Shown: one piece after another, positions 31,497 through 41,929 of the stretch | How the letters are laid out: each line of letters starts with the position of its first letter | Numbering within the stretch: the first letter of the stretch is position 1 | NCBI GenBank assembly: GCA_022606425.2 | Contig: JAHDVF020000211.1 | Coordinates: 5,301,001-5,365,000, forward strand | Source: Lepidostoma basale | Taxonomy: Eukaryota > Arthropoda > Insecta > Trichoptera > Lepidostomatidae | DNA: 64,000 nucleotides | Direction of reading: 5' to 3' | The notes under the pieces: generated by a model | The model's input: the letters and a program-made list of their open reading frames with translations, nothing else | What the model was told of the DNA's origin: nothing | The model's database searches: none | Position numbers and translations under genes: made by a program

Positions 31497-32190
31497 GAGA
31501 CATAGTGGCAACAGCCATGATGGTTCCGCGTTCGATTCCCGGCGATGACAGTGTGATTCTCATACTGTGTTTGGTCTGGTGTAGAATTCTTCTTCTTCTT
31601 CCTTGTTGTAGACCTACGTGGTCTGTTCTCCAGAGTGTTGCTCCTCCTATGAGATAGATTCCCAGCTGTCCTTCCATCTTTTAGGAGGTCTTCCACGAGT
31701 ACGAGTTCCATGAAGCTGATTATACAATGCAATATAGGGGAGTCTGGTGGTGTCCATTCTTTGAACATGGCCGTACCAGTACCTTTTTTGGTGTCTGCTT
31801 CATCTATTAATATCCTCAACCTCACATATCTCTCTTATTATAGTGTTCCTCACGCGATCTCTCAGTGTCTTGCCTGCTATCGTCCTCAGTGTCTTCATTT
31901 CAGAAGTCCTCAAAACATGTTTAGTCCTTACTGTGTCTGCCCTTGCTTCGACGTCATATGTTATTATTGGTCTTACGCATGATTTATAGATTCTCATCTT
32001 ACTCTTAATGGCCATGTCTTTGTTTTTCCATATTGTTGATTTTAGAGCACCAGTGTAGAATTCATGTGACAATAAAATGGTAATAGATTGGCTACTTATC
32101 ACTTGTCAATAGAATCAATATAATAGATTTACTCTCTAAATCGATTTGGCATGCGCTGTAATGATGTAAAGAGCTTTTAACCAAAATAAT
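31497..32190 (+). mobile_element. SINE-1 copy split by LINE-F
   Basis: First piece 31497-31589: ACATAGTGGCAACAGCCATG, box B GTTCGATTCC, CACTG...GGTGTAGAATTC. Second piece 32053-32190: GTGTAGAATTCATGTGAC, AATAAAATGG, ATCGATTTGGC, GATGTAAAGAGC. The two pieces overlap by the TSD. Confidence 0.88.
31590..32052 (-). mobile_element. LINE-F copy with 11-bp TSD
   Basis: Minus strand: AIKSKMRIYKSCVRPIITYD, VRTKHVLRTSEMKTLRTIAG, KTLRDRVRNTIIREICEVED, then a frame change to GRPPKR-like sequence and a (GAA)n tail at 31590. GTGTAGAATTC flanks it at 31579-31589 and 32053-32063. Confidence 0.9.
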
Positions 32191-32224
32191 AATATTAAAA
32201 AAATTATACCGAGAAACGAGGTCT

Positions 32225-32300
32225 GCGGTCCAAAACACCTTTATGAAAAGTGCAAAAACGTACCGTGAAAATACAATGTACTCAAATGTGATGTGAACCA
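32225..32300 (+). repeat. PAL-6 end scrap
   Basis: TTATGAAAAGTGCAAAAACG, GTGAAAATACAATGTA: outer arm of PAL-6 without core. Confidence 0.45.
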
Positions 32301-32389
32301 TTTGAAAAAAATAAATAATAGTATTCGACATGTCCATCCTCTCTGTACGCACATACTATTTTGAAACAATCAACTTTACAAAGCGAACA

Positions 32390-32765
32390 GTACAAATTTT
32401 TTTAGCGATCCAGCGAGCAATAGAGAAGAGGATGTTGAACATCAGTGTACGAGACAGAAAACGAAATGAGTAGGTCAGATGAAAGGACAAAGTTGTCGAT
32501 GTAGCATGCAAAATAGCTTCGTTGAAGTGGAATTGGCCGGTATTATAGTGAGGAAAACAGATACTCAGCGAATCAGACGCAGACTGGAGTGGCGACAGAA
32601 TACCGGCCACAAAAACCCAGGTAGACCACAAGCAAGATAGTCTGATGATATTAAAAGAGTGGCAGGATGTCAATGACACAGAGTGGCGAGGGATAGAGAG
32701 TTGTGGAATTCTGGAATGGAGGCCTATGTTCAATACTGGACGACTAATGGCTCAACACAAAGCCT
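32390..32765 (+). mobile_element. LINE-D relic
   Basis: Plus strand in several frames: SVRDRKRNE, TKVVDVACKIASLKWNW, NPGRPQAR.SDDIKRVAGCQ, ARDRELWNSGMEAYVQYW. Same order as the better copies at 38404 and 42195. Very old. Confidence 0.68.
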
Positions 32766-32994
32766 TTTTCTTCGATTATATCGGGTTATCTGTTGTCTCG
32801 GAACTTATCTCCTCTTCCATTATATTTAAAATTTACATGTTTATAAATTTAAACGAATAACGGGACATAGAGGATAAAAGAAGGTAGATTAAATGTGGCC
32901 TGGGTTCAGCATGGACGATGGACGGGCCTATAGATTGAAAGAGGAAAGCTGACGAAAGGCGTCTTAACGCCTATAACAGCTTCGGGTAAGCGGT

Positions 32995-33300
32995 GGGAAT
33001 TCTTTGTTACCTCCATTTGCGATGCGGAAGACCAGCTCTCTCGCCATCTTTTGGATGGTCTGCTAGGTGGCCTACGGGTATCCCAATTGCGGCATACGAT
33101 TATGTGAGTGTTGCTTTCTTATCTCCTCGTTATGCCCTATCTCACGTTGTCCTCAGTATTGTCCATATTTCTATATTTCTCACTTTGTCTCGGATAGTTT
33201 TTCTTGCAATGGTGCAAAGAGTTTTTATCTCTGAGGTTCTGAGAAGATTTATAGTTCGTGTTGTATCTGCTCTTGTCTCCACATTGTAGGTAATTATCGT
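32995..33300 (-). mobile_element. LINE-F-like relic
   Basis: Minus strand: YNVETRADTTRTINLLRTSE, IKTLCTIARKTIRDKVRNIE, parallel to the block at 31800-32052, followed after breaks by a degenerate KDGE region. The 98-codon plus frame here is a shadow. Confidence 0.68.
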
Positions 33301-33645
33301 ACACAGATCTCATAAATACATAGGTATATACAATAAATAGCGAATATAGAAGAAAATCCTTAATAAAGTACTTAAAAGCGTTTGAATAAGAAAAACTTGA
33401 TAATACTTATTTCCTAGTGCCGATTCTGTTTATTGCCCTATTGACCGGATCTTCCCGTCTTCAGTCCTATACGAGTGCACTCATTAGCGTGAGTCAGAAT
33501 TTACTGCATTTAATAATTTTATACACTTTATATGAAATAAACAAGTTCTTACCCGTTCGGTCAAACTGTTCTGCTAGAAAATGTTACTCATAGATTTTCT
33601 TCTTAAGCATTCGTCAGCTACGTTCATTATTGTTTTAGATGACAA
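33301..33645. other. Unassigned sequence
   Basis: Nothing recognised. Confidence 0.4.
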
Positions 33646-33649
33646 ACGG

Positions 33650-34045
33650 CTCTACTCGATTTGAATATTTCATAATATGCTTTAACCAGAGATGCTGAGG
33701 TGTGCCGTCGGGGTGACAATGCTGGATAGAGAAGAAAGAGCATATCTGAGGAAGCCTAAAAGTCATCCCCGAAGATGAAAAGGCTAGGGAACGTCGTCTC
33801 CGGTGGTACGGCCATATAAGCAGGGAGGACGATGAATACATCGTCCATAAGGCTCTGCAACTGGAAGATGGAAGGAGGGGACCAGGTCGGCCTTCTGTGA
33901 CGTGGATGTCCACAGTTAGGAACGACCTGAGGGCGCTGGGACTGACAGTCAGACGACTCAGGATCGTGAAACTTGGAGGAGTCATATTAAGAGAGCCGAC
34001 CTCAAATACCGGGAAAAGGCTAAGGGAAAAAAATAAACATACTTT
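33650..34045 (+). mobile_element. LINE-H C-terminal fragment
   Basis: Plus strand: ERRLRWYGHISREDDEYIVH, KALQLEDGRRGPGRPSVTWM, VRNDLRALGLT, then DRETWRSHIKRADLKYREKA after a frame change. This is the terminal LINE block; the overlapping 143-codon minus frame is a shadow. Confidence 0.78.
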
Positions 34046-34194
34046 ATTTAACCATTCACAGTGCAATGTTTGTCGTTATAATAACCTCTGACTGTTGGCA
34101 CGGTCACGTAATAAGAAGACACGATTACGTTTTTGTGAAAACACGCATTTCGTCGCTGCTTAGAAGACGGTGAGAGGAATACCTTATAATGTAT

Positions 34195-34672
34195 AATAAA
34201 ACATCATATAAAATAATGAATACGAATAAAAACGTTTATTTTCTATCTTCTTCTTAAAGTGCCCTGTCAGGTCCCCCGACGTTGGCGATCACTCTGGTAA
34301 ACTCTTCCCTATCCTGCGCTGTCCGGAATAGCTCCTCCACATTTTCGATTCCCGTCCATTCCTTCACATTGCACAGCCAAGAGATCTGCCTTCTCGCTGC
34401 CCCCCTGCGGCCCTCTATTTTTTCCTTCAATATTATTAGATGCAGCAGGCGATACTTCTCTTCTCGCAGAACGTTCTGCATTATTTTCTTGGTTTAAGAT
34501 TATCTTATTAAGTTTTATTATATTTTATGGTAATGACATGTTTCGCCTTGCGAAGGCATTATAAAATGACGTAAAAATGACATTTGAAAATGCCTTAGCA
34601 TAGCGAAATACGACATTCCCAAAAATTATAATAAAACATCTAGAAAATAGACAATTTCTTTCGTATTAATTT
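34195..34672. repeat. PAL-1 split by a LINE-C insertion
   Basis: Left arm ATACGAATAAAAACGTTTAT stops near 34244; the arm resumes AGTTTTATTATATTTTATGG at 34514, followed by ACATGTTTCGCCTTGC and the whole right arm. Confidence 0.8.
34245..34495 (-). mobile_element. LINE-C 3' fragment
   Basis: Minus strand: MQNVLREEKYRLLHLIILKE, KIEGRRGAARRQISWLCNVK, EWTGIENVEELFRTAQDREE, VIANVGGPDRAL, then an AAGAAGAAG tail. Single open frame of 75 codons. Confidence 0.83.
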
Positions 34673-34751
34673 TTTTTTCATCTAGTTTTTGTTTCCGCTG
34701 AATAAATTTCTAATATCTGCATTTTATTCCTTTATGATTCATACGTTTTAT

Positions 34752-34910
34752 TATTTCAAACAATGATGGTGTGAAACTCGATGTGCAACAATTAATATTA
34801 ATGAAGACGACTGTTTTCTAGAAGTTTTATTTTATTTTATGAAAATGACATTTGTCGCCTTACTTAGACATAAACCTTAGCAAGACAAAACATGTAAAAA
34901 ATTATATGAT
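34752..34910. repeat. PAL-1, shortened
   Basis: Left arm complete (AATATTAATGAAGACGACTG, TTTTCTAGAAGTTTTA); right arm cut after GCAAGACAAAACATG. Confidence 0.7.
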
Positions 34911-34984
34911 TAATTCATAATAATGGCCCTCTATAAATTATCAAATTGAATACTATTATATATATTAAACGTCATTTTTGCCAT

Positions 34985-35240
34985 TCAAAAAATGGGAAAA
35001 AATATATGTTAACGATGTGAACGGAACTAGAAATAGAGAAAGACCGAATAAAACGTAGCACGATCAAATATATCAAATATTGAATGCTGTCCACGTGAGG
35101 AGTCGGAGGAATCAACGTGCGTGCATTACATGATGTACGAGTATGTTGAGGAAGCGCGAGAAGTATATCAGGATAGAAAAGTATGGCACTCCATTCTTTC
35201 TGCCTATCTTTTCCTGGAAACAGTGTGATGGTAAGTTAGT
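34985..35240 (+). mobile_element. RTE-A 3' fragment
   Basis: ATATGTTAACGATGTGAACG (YVNDVNG) to TTTTCCTGGAAACAGTGTG and a GTTAGT tail; frame broken at GRPRK. Confidence 0.8.
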
Positions 35241-35404
35241 TTTTCTATAAATTATATAATATTATAGTAAAACATCTAGAAAATACACTGAAATAATATT
35301 TTTGTAAATCCATTGATATTTTCATTCCGTATAGTGTAATATCTGTATTGAGAATGTCCAAGAATATACATACCTGCGACACAATATTCGATTGGGTCGA
35401 GATA

Positions 35405-35950
35405 ACTAAACCGCAGTACTAAAAATAATAATTGGACTAAGCTGGGCCGTTTTCGGAAACATGAGTTACATCCTTAAAAACCGGAAAATACCGATCAACC
35501 GAAAACGAAAAGTCTATGAAGCCTGCATTTTGCCAGTTGGTACTTATGGTCTTGAAACTGTTACACTGTCCAAACAAAGTGCCGAGAAACTACGAGTGAC
35601 CCAAAGAGCCATGTTAGGAATAAGCCTTAGAGACAGAGTCAGAAACGATACGGTGAGAGAATAAAGGTCACTGACATCATCCACTGGGTGGCGACTCTAA
35701 AATGGCAATTGGCAGGTTACATAGTTAGAAGCTCAGATGAAAAGTGGACAAGAAAACTGCTGACTTGGAGACCGTGGACGGCAAAGAGAAGTGCAGGGCG
35801 ACCGCAACTACGATGGAAGGATGATCTGAACAGACACGTCGGAATAACCTGGATGCAGTCTGTACAGGACAGAGTGACATGGAAACGAATGGAGGAGTGG
35901 AAACGAATCCAGGAGTGGACGGGAATAGGCTGAGGAAGATGAAGAAGATA
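35405..35950 (+). mobile_element. LINE-E C-terminal fragment
   Basis: Plus strand: GLSWAVFGNMSYILKNRKIP, RKVYEACILPVGTYGLETVT, SAEKLRVTQRAMLGISLRDR; shift near 35662; then VTDIIHWVATLKWQLAGYIV, RSAGRPQLRWKDDLNRHVGI, MQSVQDRVTWKRM. Tail AGGAAGATGAAGAAGAT. One frameshift only. Related copies at 44375-45468 and 60015-60427. Confidence 0.85.
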
Positions 35951-35979
35951 GTGTAATAGTGATATCATTTCTACATTGT

Positions 35980-36062
35980 TACTTCTACTCCATCGTTTTC
36001 CTTCAGCTCCATTTTTCATTTACGCGCGTAAGGATTGCAAACTGGAACTCAATTAAAGTAGT
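35980..36062 (-). mobile_element. RTE-A relic flanking the foldback
   Basis: CCTTCAGCTCCATTTTTCAT, GCGCGTAAGGATTG. A second, similar 80 bp lies at 36963-37042, so the two bracket the intervening foldback and mini-element. Confidence 0.55.
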
Positions 36063-36124
36063 AGTCTGGTAACTTTAGCCGATTTTCATGTCTTTTTTGA
36101 AGGCGTTTTTTTGTAGGAAAATAA

Positions 36125-36690
36125 AATAGAATCGTTTTGGAAATTTAACATGTTTTTACTTACATATTAAAAAAACAATTTTTTTGTTTTGAAAAAATTT
36201 AATAGTTTATTATTATTATTAATCAAAGTTGGCACCTCGAAAAAAAAGCGGTTAGGTGGCCCGTGTGATTTTGGTTCTTGATGTTATCTGAAATCAAAAA
36301 TTCTTGAAAATTCTTAATCTAAAGACATGTCATTCTGGTCGGAACTACAGAAGTTAAATTTCACGGATAAATAACAAAATGGCGGACTTTGAAAAAAAAA
36401 TCAGCAAAGAAGGGGTTGTAAAATAAAAAGTTAGGGGTGAAAAAATGTCTCGGTAGTTCCGACGAGAATGACATGTCTTTAGATTTAGAATTTTTTATTT
36501 CAGATAACGTCAAGAGCCAAAATCACCCGGGCCACCCACGCGCTTTTTTTTCGAGGTGCCAACTCCGATTAATAATAATAATAATAATAAACTAGTAAAT
36601 ATTTTCCAAAATTTTTTTTTTGTGTCTTTAATACGTTAATATAAACATACAAAATTTTCAAAACGATTCATTTTATTAATTTTTATGTGC
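36125..36690. repeat. Foldback element, ~565 bp
   Basis: Arms near 200 bp: AATCGTTTTGGAAATTT facing AAAATTTTCAAAACGATT; TTGGCACCTCGAAAAAAAAG facing CTTTTTTTTCGAGGTGCCAA; GGCCCGTGTGATTTTGG facing CCAAAATCACCCGGGCC; AAAGACATGTCATTCT facing AGAATGACATGTCTTT. The ~110-bp centre holds AAATGGCGGAC and no gene. It lacks the GAAAC/CTGANGA core of the PAL families. Confidence 0.85.
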
Positions 36691-36827
36691 ACCATCTAAA
36701 ATGTACATTTTGCGTTAAATTATTTTTACTCTGTTATTTTATTTTATATTATTTGTTTTAGATATATTTTGTGGCTGTTCGACGTTCAAAGTGTGCGCGG
36801 GAGATGCCTATTGGTGGCGATGAGGTT

Positions 36828-36961
36828 CGCAACCCATCACACCGCGTCTCTCGCGGGGCGAAAAGAGAAGGATGGAGTGCCGCATCGGTTAAAGTGTGAC
36901 AGTCCATTCATTCTGCCTACCCTTTCGGGGAGACGGCGTGATGGTTTGTTAGTTAGTTAGT
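36828..36961 (+). mobile_element. RTE-A mini-element, second full copy
   Basis: CGCAACCCATCACACCGCGT, GGGGCGAAAAGAGAAGGATG, then the RTE-A terminus and tail. About as long as the 6185 copy and close to it in sequence. I find no clear TSD here. Confidence 0.83.
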
Positions 36962-37042
36962 TTCTTCCATCATTTTCCTTCAGCTCCATTCTTCATTTAC
37001 GTGCATAAGGATTGGTACTAGAACTCAATTAAGCACCGTCAC

Positions 37043-37489
37043 TTTTGATTCTGATGATACATATTAATTAAAACATAACGCTTCAGGGCAAGGCGTGATA
37101 GAACGTGCGCATGGCCATATTGCTCAGTGATCAATATAATTAGCGCTGTCACATATTTTCCTAATAAATCTCTCGTATTACCTTTGATATTTCCGTTTAA
37201 TTAAGTACCACGTGGGACGCACCTACTCCTGAGTCCTCTAGCGCCCGAACAGCATTGTTCACAGATAACCCATTTGTCATCTGATCACAAAGTCTCTATG
37301 AATGTATTATTGGTCGACCTGTCATAATAAGTAATTATTTGTTTAATATTCAATTCTATTAATACGATATGATCATTGAAATGAATGATATCAGTTAATT
37401 TGAATACTTTTTTTATAAATATAGAATTTTATCAACACATTTGCAAACAATGAAAATTAAAAAAAAAAAGTAAATTAAATAAATATGGT
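37043..37489. other. Unassigned sequence
   Basis: About 450 bp with nothing recognised. Confidence 0.4.
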
Positions 37490-37716
37490 CCATTGTTTTG
37501 GCCGAAACACTATGGTACTTCAACATTATTACTGTTAAAATATAAAACACTGTTATAATATCACAATTTCTTTTTATTCACTGAGAGTGTCACGACAGCT
37601 GTTTCGCCAACCAATGTTGGCATTTTCATCATGCCAACATCGGTTGGCGAAACAGCTGTCTAGACCTCAGTGAATAAAAAGAAATTGTGATATTATAACA
37701 GCGTTTTAAATTTTAA
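37490..37716. repeat. PAL-3 palindromic element
   Basis: Starts TCCATTGTTTTGGCCGAAAC (a one-sided tail), then arms TTATAATATCACAATTTCTT facing AAGAAATTGTGATATTATAA, and GACAGCTGTTTCGCC facing GGCGAAACAGCTGTC. The very centre is shortened (GGCATTTTCATCATGCC), so the two CTGATGA boxes overlap and neither core is complete. Confidence 0.85.
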
Positions 37717-37954
37717 TAGTAATAAAAATATATATATTTAAATACCATTTAAGTTTGTGCTTTCGACCGGTTTCTTCAGCTCACTGCCATTTTCTGGATG
37801 ATGACCAGAGCCTATAGACACAAACATTAGTGAAATTTAACTAAATATATATTTACAAAAAAATATATACATATTTTCATTCTTTAAAATGAAATTTTCA
37901 AACTAAATCATTTTTTTGAATAATTTTTCACTTTTCACTTAATTGAAGTAGTAT

Positions 37955-38968
37955 GTTTACAAAGGATGGGAGAGTGGAAACGGATATTGAAAGAAGGGTT
38001 GGGGCAGGCAACAGAGTAAATGGTGCGCTTAAGGTTGTTTTCGCATAAACCATAGCCATAGCCTATTAAAAAAATCTAAGATAGTAGTGCACAGTGGTGC
38101 TCTTGTGCCGACGCTTGTGTGTAGAAGTGAAGCATGGAACTGGCCAAAGAAGGATGTAAGTGGAATGAATGCAGCAGAAATGAGATCTCTTAGACGAGGG
38201 CGTAGTAAATCTGTAGATGATAGAGTGTCCAATGCAAATATAAGAAGGGGGGAAGAAAGTGTTATGAACAAAATAATGAAAGGGTCGGTTAAATGGTTTG
38301 GACCCATGGAAAGAATGAATTAAGACAGAATAGTGAAGATAGTATAATGTTCATGTAAACGACGTGAATGAAGCTAGAAATAGAGGAAGACCGTAGCAAA
38401 CGTAACTAAACTATTACTCCAAAATACCACAATGCCTTAAGACTAAAGTCTTCAACCAGTGCGTCTTGACAGTCATGACGTACGGAGCCGAGACGTGGAC
38501 ACTGACAAAAGATCTAGTCTACAGATTCAAGGTCGCCCAACGCGCTATGGAAAGAGCCATGCTTGGAACCTTGAGGGACAGATTTAGAAAGAATTTATTC
38601 GACAACAAACCAAGGTGACTGAGGTGGCTCTGAGAATAGGCGAGCTGAAGTGGCGATGGGCTGGCCAAATCTGCCGATGGGCGAGGCTAGAGTGGAGACC
38701 GCGTACAGTATTCCGCAGAGTTGGACGTCCCCCTGCCCGCTGGACCGATGATCTGAAGAGGATTGCTGGACATGGAAGGATGGGAGCGGCAATGGATAGT
38801 GGGCGGCCTACGTTCAGCAGTGGATGGCAGACGGCTGACCTGAGAGGAAAACGTTGCACGATCAAATTAATCAAATATTAAATGCCGGCACGCATGGAGT
38901 CGGAGAAATCGACGTGCTTGCATGATACGATGTGGAAGCGAGAGAAGTAGCTTGATGGTTAGTAAGTT
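37955..38968 (+). mobile_element. RTE-A copy split by LINE-D
   Basis: First piece 37955-38403: TTTACAAAGGATGGGAGAGT, VHSGALVPTLVCRSEAWN, RSLRR, MNKIMKG.VKWFG, ...AGAGGAAGACCGTAGCAAACGT. Second piece 38846-38968: GAGGAAAACGTTGCACGATC to TTGATGGTTAGTAAGTT. Joined they form one continuous RTE-A 3' region. Confidence 0.87.
38404..38845 (+). mobile_element. LINE-D fragment inside RTE-A
   Basis: Plus strand: VFNQCVLTVMTYGAETWTLT, KVAQRAMERAMLG, LRDRFRK, then TKVTEVALRIGELKWRWAGQ, VGRPPARWTDDLKRIAGHGR. The last codons are damaged (FSSGWQTADL for YIQQWMTDG). AAACGT occurs at both junctions. Confidence 0.87.
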
Positions 38969-39329
38969 TACAAATTTGTGTAATGGGGTTAAGCGTCTAA
39001 TGACTTAATATGTCAACCATGAAAGTTACATTCGAACAGCTTCACCGGCACACACCTTCTCATCGCCTTGGAGTTGATTTACCTGTCGGCATCCTTTACT
39101 CGGAGAATGTCGATAACAGTAATTACAAGTAATTGTTCTGCTGGTAAGTAAATATTACCACAGTTCAATTCTCGAACCCTTTAATCAAAGTAATTGTAAC
39201 ATAGAACCGACAGCTTTAGCCAGTGGCGGAGAATGAATAAATCACATATTTTTAATATTATTATTATCACTATTATTATTGTGATTGTTATTATTATTAT
39301 TATTTAAATTTTAGATAAACTTAAGGCGT

Positions 39330-39650
39330 TCTTCTTCTTCTTATTCTTTTTGTCCTGCAAAGGGGCTCAAGGAACCTTCTCCGCCCGACTCTATCGCATG
39401 CCTGATAACTAACATCATCCCAAGTGAGGCTTGCTGCCTTAACCTCGTCCTGCAGGGCTCTTCTCCAGGTGGCGCTAGGTCTGCTTCGCTTTCTCTTTCC
39501 CCCCATAGGGAGTCTAGTGTGCCCTGAGCGATGCAGGCTGGGTTCCGTCTCAGAGTGTGACCGATCCACTGCCATTTGCGTCTAGCGACTTATTCTTTAA
39601 TTGGCTTTTCGCCTGCCATGGTCCAGAGAACGGCATTTGACACTGCTTGG
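39330..39650 (-). mobile_element. LINE-I 3' fragment
   Basis: Minus strand: RRKWQWIGHTLR, then shifted RKRSRPSATWRRALQDEVKA and ASLTWDDVSYQACDRVGRRR, ending in a (GAA)n tail near 39335. The longer copy is at 46877-47685. Confidence 0.8.
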
Positions 39651-39654
39651 CGTA

Positions 39655-39845
39655 ACGTAAGGCGTTTATACTGTGGAATTCCATAATGACGACTTATTAT
39701 GAATTAAAGCACGGTTTTTTCCTCTTTTGAGTTTTTTTTTTCTTGTCATGTTATCGGGAGAACGATATAAACTCAAAGTGTAGCCTTCGAAACATGTCGA
39801 GAAAAATAAACTTAAAAGTGGAAAAAACAGTGTTTTAATTCATAA
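39655..39845. repeat. PAL-2 variant
   Basis: Left TATACTGTGGAATTCCATAA, ACGACTTATTATGAATTAAA; right AACTTAAAAGTGGAAAAAAC, AGTGTTTTAATTCATAA. Core on the right: CCTTCGAAACATGTCGAG; CTGANGA is lost (ATCGGGAGAACGATAT). Confidence 0.7.
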
Positions 39846-39849
39846 AAAA

Positions 39850-40095
39850 TCGTTATCAAGATTTTGTTGAATCGCTCTTTACATCATTACAGCGCAATCC
39901 GAATCGATTTAAAGGGTATAAATATCAAATTGATTCTCATGATAGGTAGTTAATCTATTGCCATTTTATTGTCACATGAAATCTTTATAAGACCAAAGAC
40001 AGTGTGACTCGAATCGTGTGGAATCGAACCCGGAACCTTCGGGGTGGCAGTCAAAGCACTTACCATTCGGCCATGAAAGGTCGTCAATATTTAAT
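39850..40095 (-). mobile_element. SINE-1 copy
   Basis: Minus strand: GACGACCTTTCATGGCCGAA (head), box B GGTTCGATTCC, body and ATCGATTCGG tail, ending TTCAACAAAATC. Confidence 0.85.
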
Positions 40096-40189
40096 TGCGC
40101 CATAAAAAAAGTAACATGTATTTAATAATTTGCGTTTTTCTATACAGTGTTTTTTAGTTTTAATATTATATTATTTTATTTTTAGATTA

Positions 40190-40440
40190 ATATTTAAAGT
40201 GGTTTTTTTTGTAAGCTCTGTGGAATTAAGTAATGAGGATTTTTTTATGAATTAAGACAATGTTTTACTTACTAACTCATTCAATGTTTTATAATTTGTT
40301 TATTTGATTTTTCTCGACATATATCGAAGATTTCACACATTCAACACCAGGAGAACGGTAAAAGCGATTTCAAATTAATTAAAGCAATGTTTTTCCACAC
40401 ATGAGTTTATTTTTATGAACATATTTATACCGTTCTCCCA
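40190..40440. repeat. PAL-2-like remnants
   Basis: GCTCTGTGGAATTAAGTAAT and ATGAATTAAGACAATGTTTT resemble the outer PAL-2 arm of 39655; TTTTTCTCGACATATATCGA is a decayed core. Confidence 0.5.
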
Positions 40441-40447
40441 ATATTCA

Positions 40448-40585
40448 TCATTATCCGTCAAATATTGGTCATAGACCTCCCTTACCGACTTCCACAACTT
40501 TCTACCCATCGCTATTCTGTGCTATTGACTCTCTTCCGTTCTTTTGGTATCATTAGACCATTTTGCTTGTGGTCTGCCCGAGTTA
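40448..40585 (-). mobile_element. LINE-D relic
   Basis: Minus strand: SGRPQAKWSNDTKR, MGRKLWKSVREVYDQYLTDN, the end of LINE-D. Confidence 0.65.
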
Positions 40586-40599
40586 TCTTATACTGTGAT

Positions 40600-41085
40600 T
40601 CATTTAAGATATTTATACCTCAGGGAGTATAACTATTATCCTTTTTTGTACCTCTTACTATTTCTCTCAGGAATGTTGAATTTCAACACTCTTGAGACTC
40701 GTCGAAAGATCTTTCTGGGTAAGCATTTTTTTAAACTCTTATCCGGAGGTATTTGCAATCCAGGAATACTGAGAGAACTAAATATATACGTTCTCCATTG
40801 TTATAGCAGAGCAAGGGGGTATATATTATTTTATGCCCCAAATTGCCGCACGGAGGCCCTTCGAAGTTCTCCTGTATTGAAAGCGCTTCGTCTTTTAAAT
40901 GAGGTTGCAAAAGAGATAGACCTCTTTGGATGCAATTATGGCGAAATCGTGAATACCCTTACGATAAAGGCAGCAAGGAAATAACTGGCATATTCCTATT
41001 TATAAGGTTCTATGTATATTTCCTTTGAGATTCTTTTTGTAAGGAATTTTTACAACAAAATAATAATAATAATAATAATTTAGGA
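40600..41085 (+). mobile_element. LINE-K 3' fragment
   Basis: Plus strand: MLNFNTLETRRKIFLGKHFF, KLLSGGICNPGILRELNIYV, ARGYILFYAPNCRTEALRSS, PVLKALRLLNEVAKEIDLFG, stop at 40984. This is the C-terminal block of a Jockey/CR1-group polymerase. The 3' UTR ends ACAACAAAATAATAATAAT. Compared with 53650-53795 it lacks the ATTTGGCTGGCGCTG stretch. Confidence 0.85.
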
Positions 41086-41500
41086 GAAACACCCTCAATT
41101 TTATAATCACTTTTTAAAAATATTTTATCTTTAATTTGATAAAAAATAATAATTCATTTGCGTTCTTTCATCTGCCACCCTTGTTTTTTTTATTACTGGC
41201 ATTAATTTTAATTGTTTCATTTAATATTTCACTTTTCACGTAGACAAGGATAATATGTAGTGATATTATAATTTACTTAATTATGGCGCATTCTCAAAAT
41301 ACTTCGACTTATAGTGCTTTAAGCAGAGCTAAAATTATATCAAAATACTGGTGAACAAAGTGTTTAATGAAATGCACAGTAATACTTATAGACAATCAAA
41401 GTTTTATAATAATATTCATATATGGAAACATTGTCCTCGAAATCAGCGCACCTCAAAATGTACCGAAGATTTAACATTTTAAGCCATGTTCCCCATTTTC
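41086..41500. other. Unassigned sequence
   Basis: AT-rich, no feature seen. Confidence 0.4.
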
Positions 41501-41504
41501 ATCA

Positions 41505-41660
41505 TCATCATCAGTCGTCTGTCGTCCACTGCTGAACGTAGGCCTCTCCCAAAGCACGCCACCGCCCCCTATCAATTGCCGCTCCCGTCCATCCATGTCC
41601 AGCAATCCTCTTCAGATCGTCGGTCCAGCGGGCAGGGGCACGTCCAACAGAGTTGGGCGT
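41505..41660 (-). mobile_element. LINE-D 3' terminal fragment
   Basis: Inverted GRPPARWTDDLKRIAGHGW-type codons and GGCCTACGTTCAGCAGTGG, the last ~150 bp; high similarity to 42370-42519. Confidence 0.82.
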
Positions 41661-41929
41661 TCCCCATTTTAATTACATGTATTTTCAAATGTTCCCCCAA
41701 AATAGAAAAATACAAAATATAACATCCCTGTACGCCACTAGAATATAAATTGAAAATTCTCCATAGTAATTCAATAATGCTCATGACTCACCGTTCTACC
41801 ATCCTATTTATCCTCGTGCAAACTTTTTCTTACCCCTTCATTTTATAATCAGGATTTTCTTATTCTCCCGACACGTGAATTTCACCTTGGAATAAGAGTT
41901 GCAGCACTTTTTATTATATTTATCGTTTC

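Noticed and set aside
33635..34066. 143-codon minus-strand gene
   Set aside because: The plus strand encodes a clear LINE C-terminal block (RWYGH, GRRGPGRPSVTW).
37768..37810. Another hammerhead-like core near GACCGGTTTCTTCAGC
   Set aside because: It has GGTTTC but no CTGANGA partner at the right distance and no hairpin; not supported.
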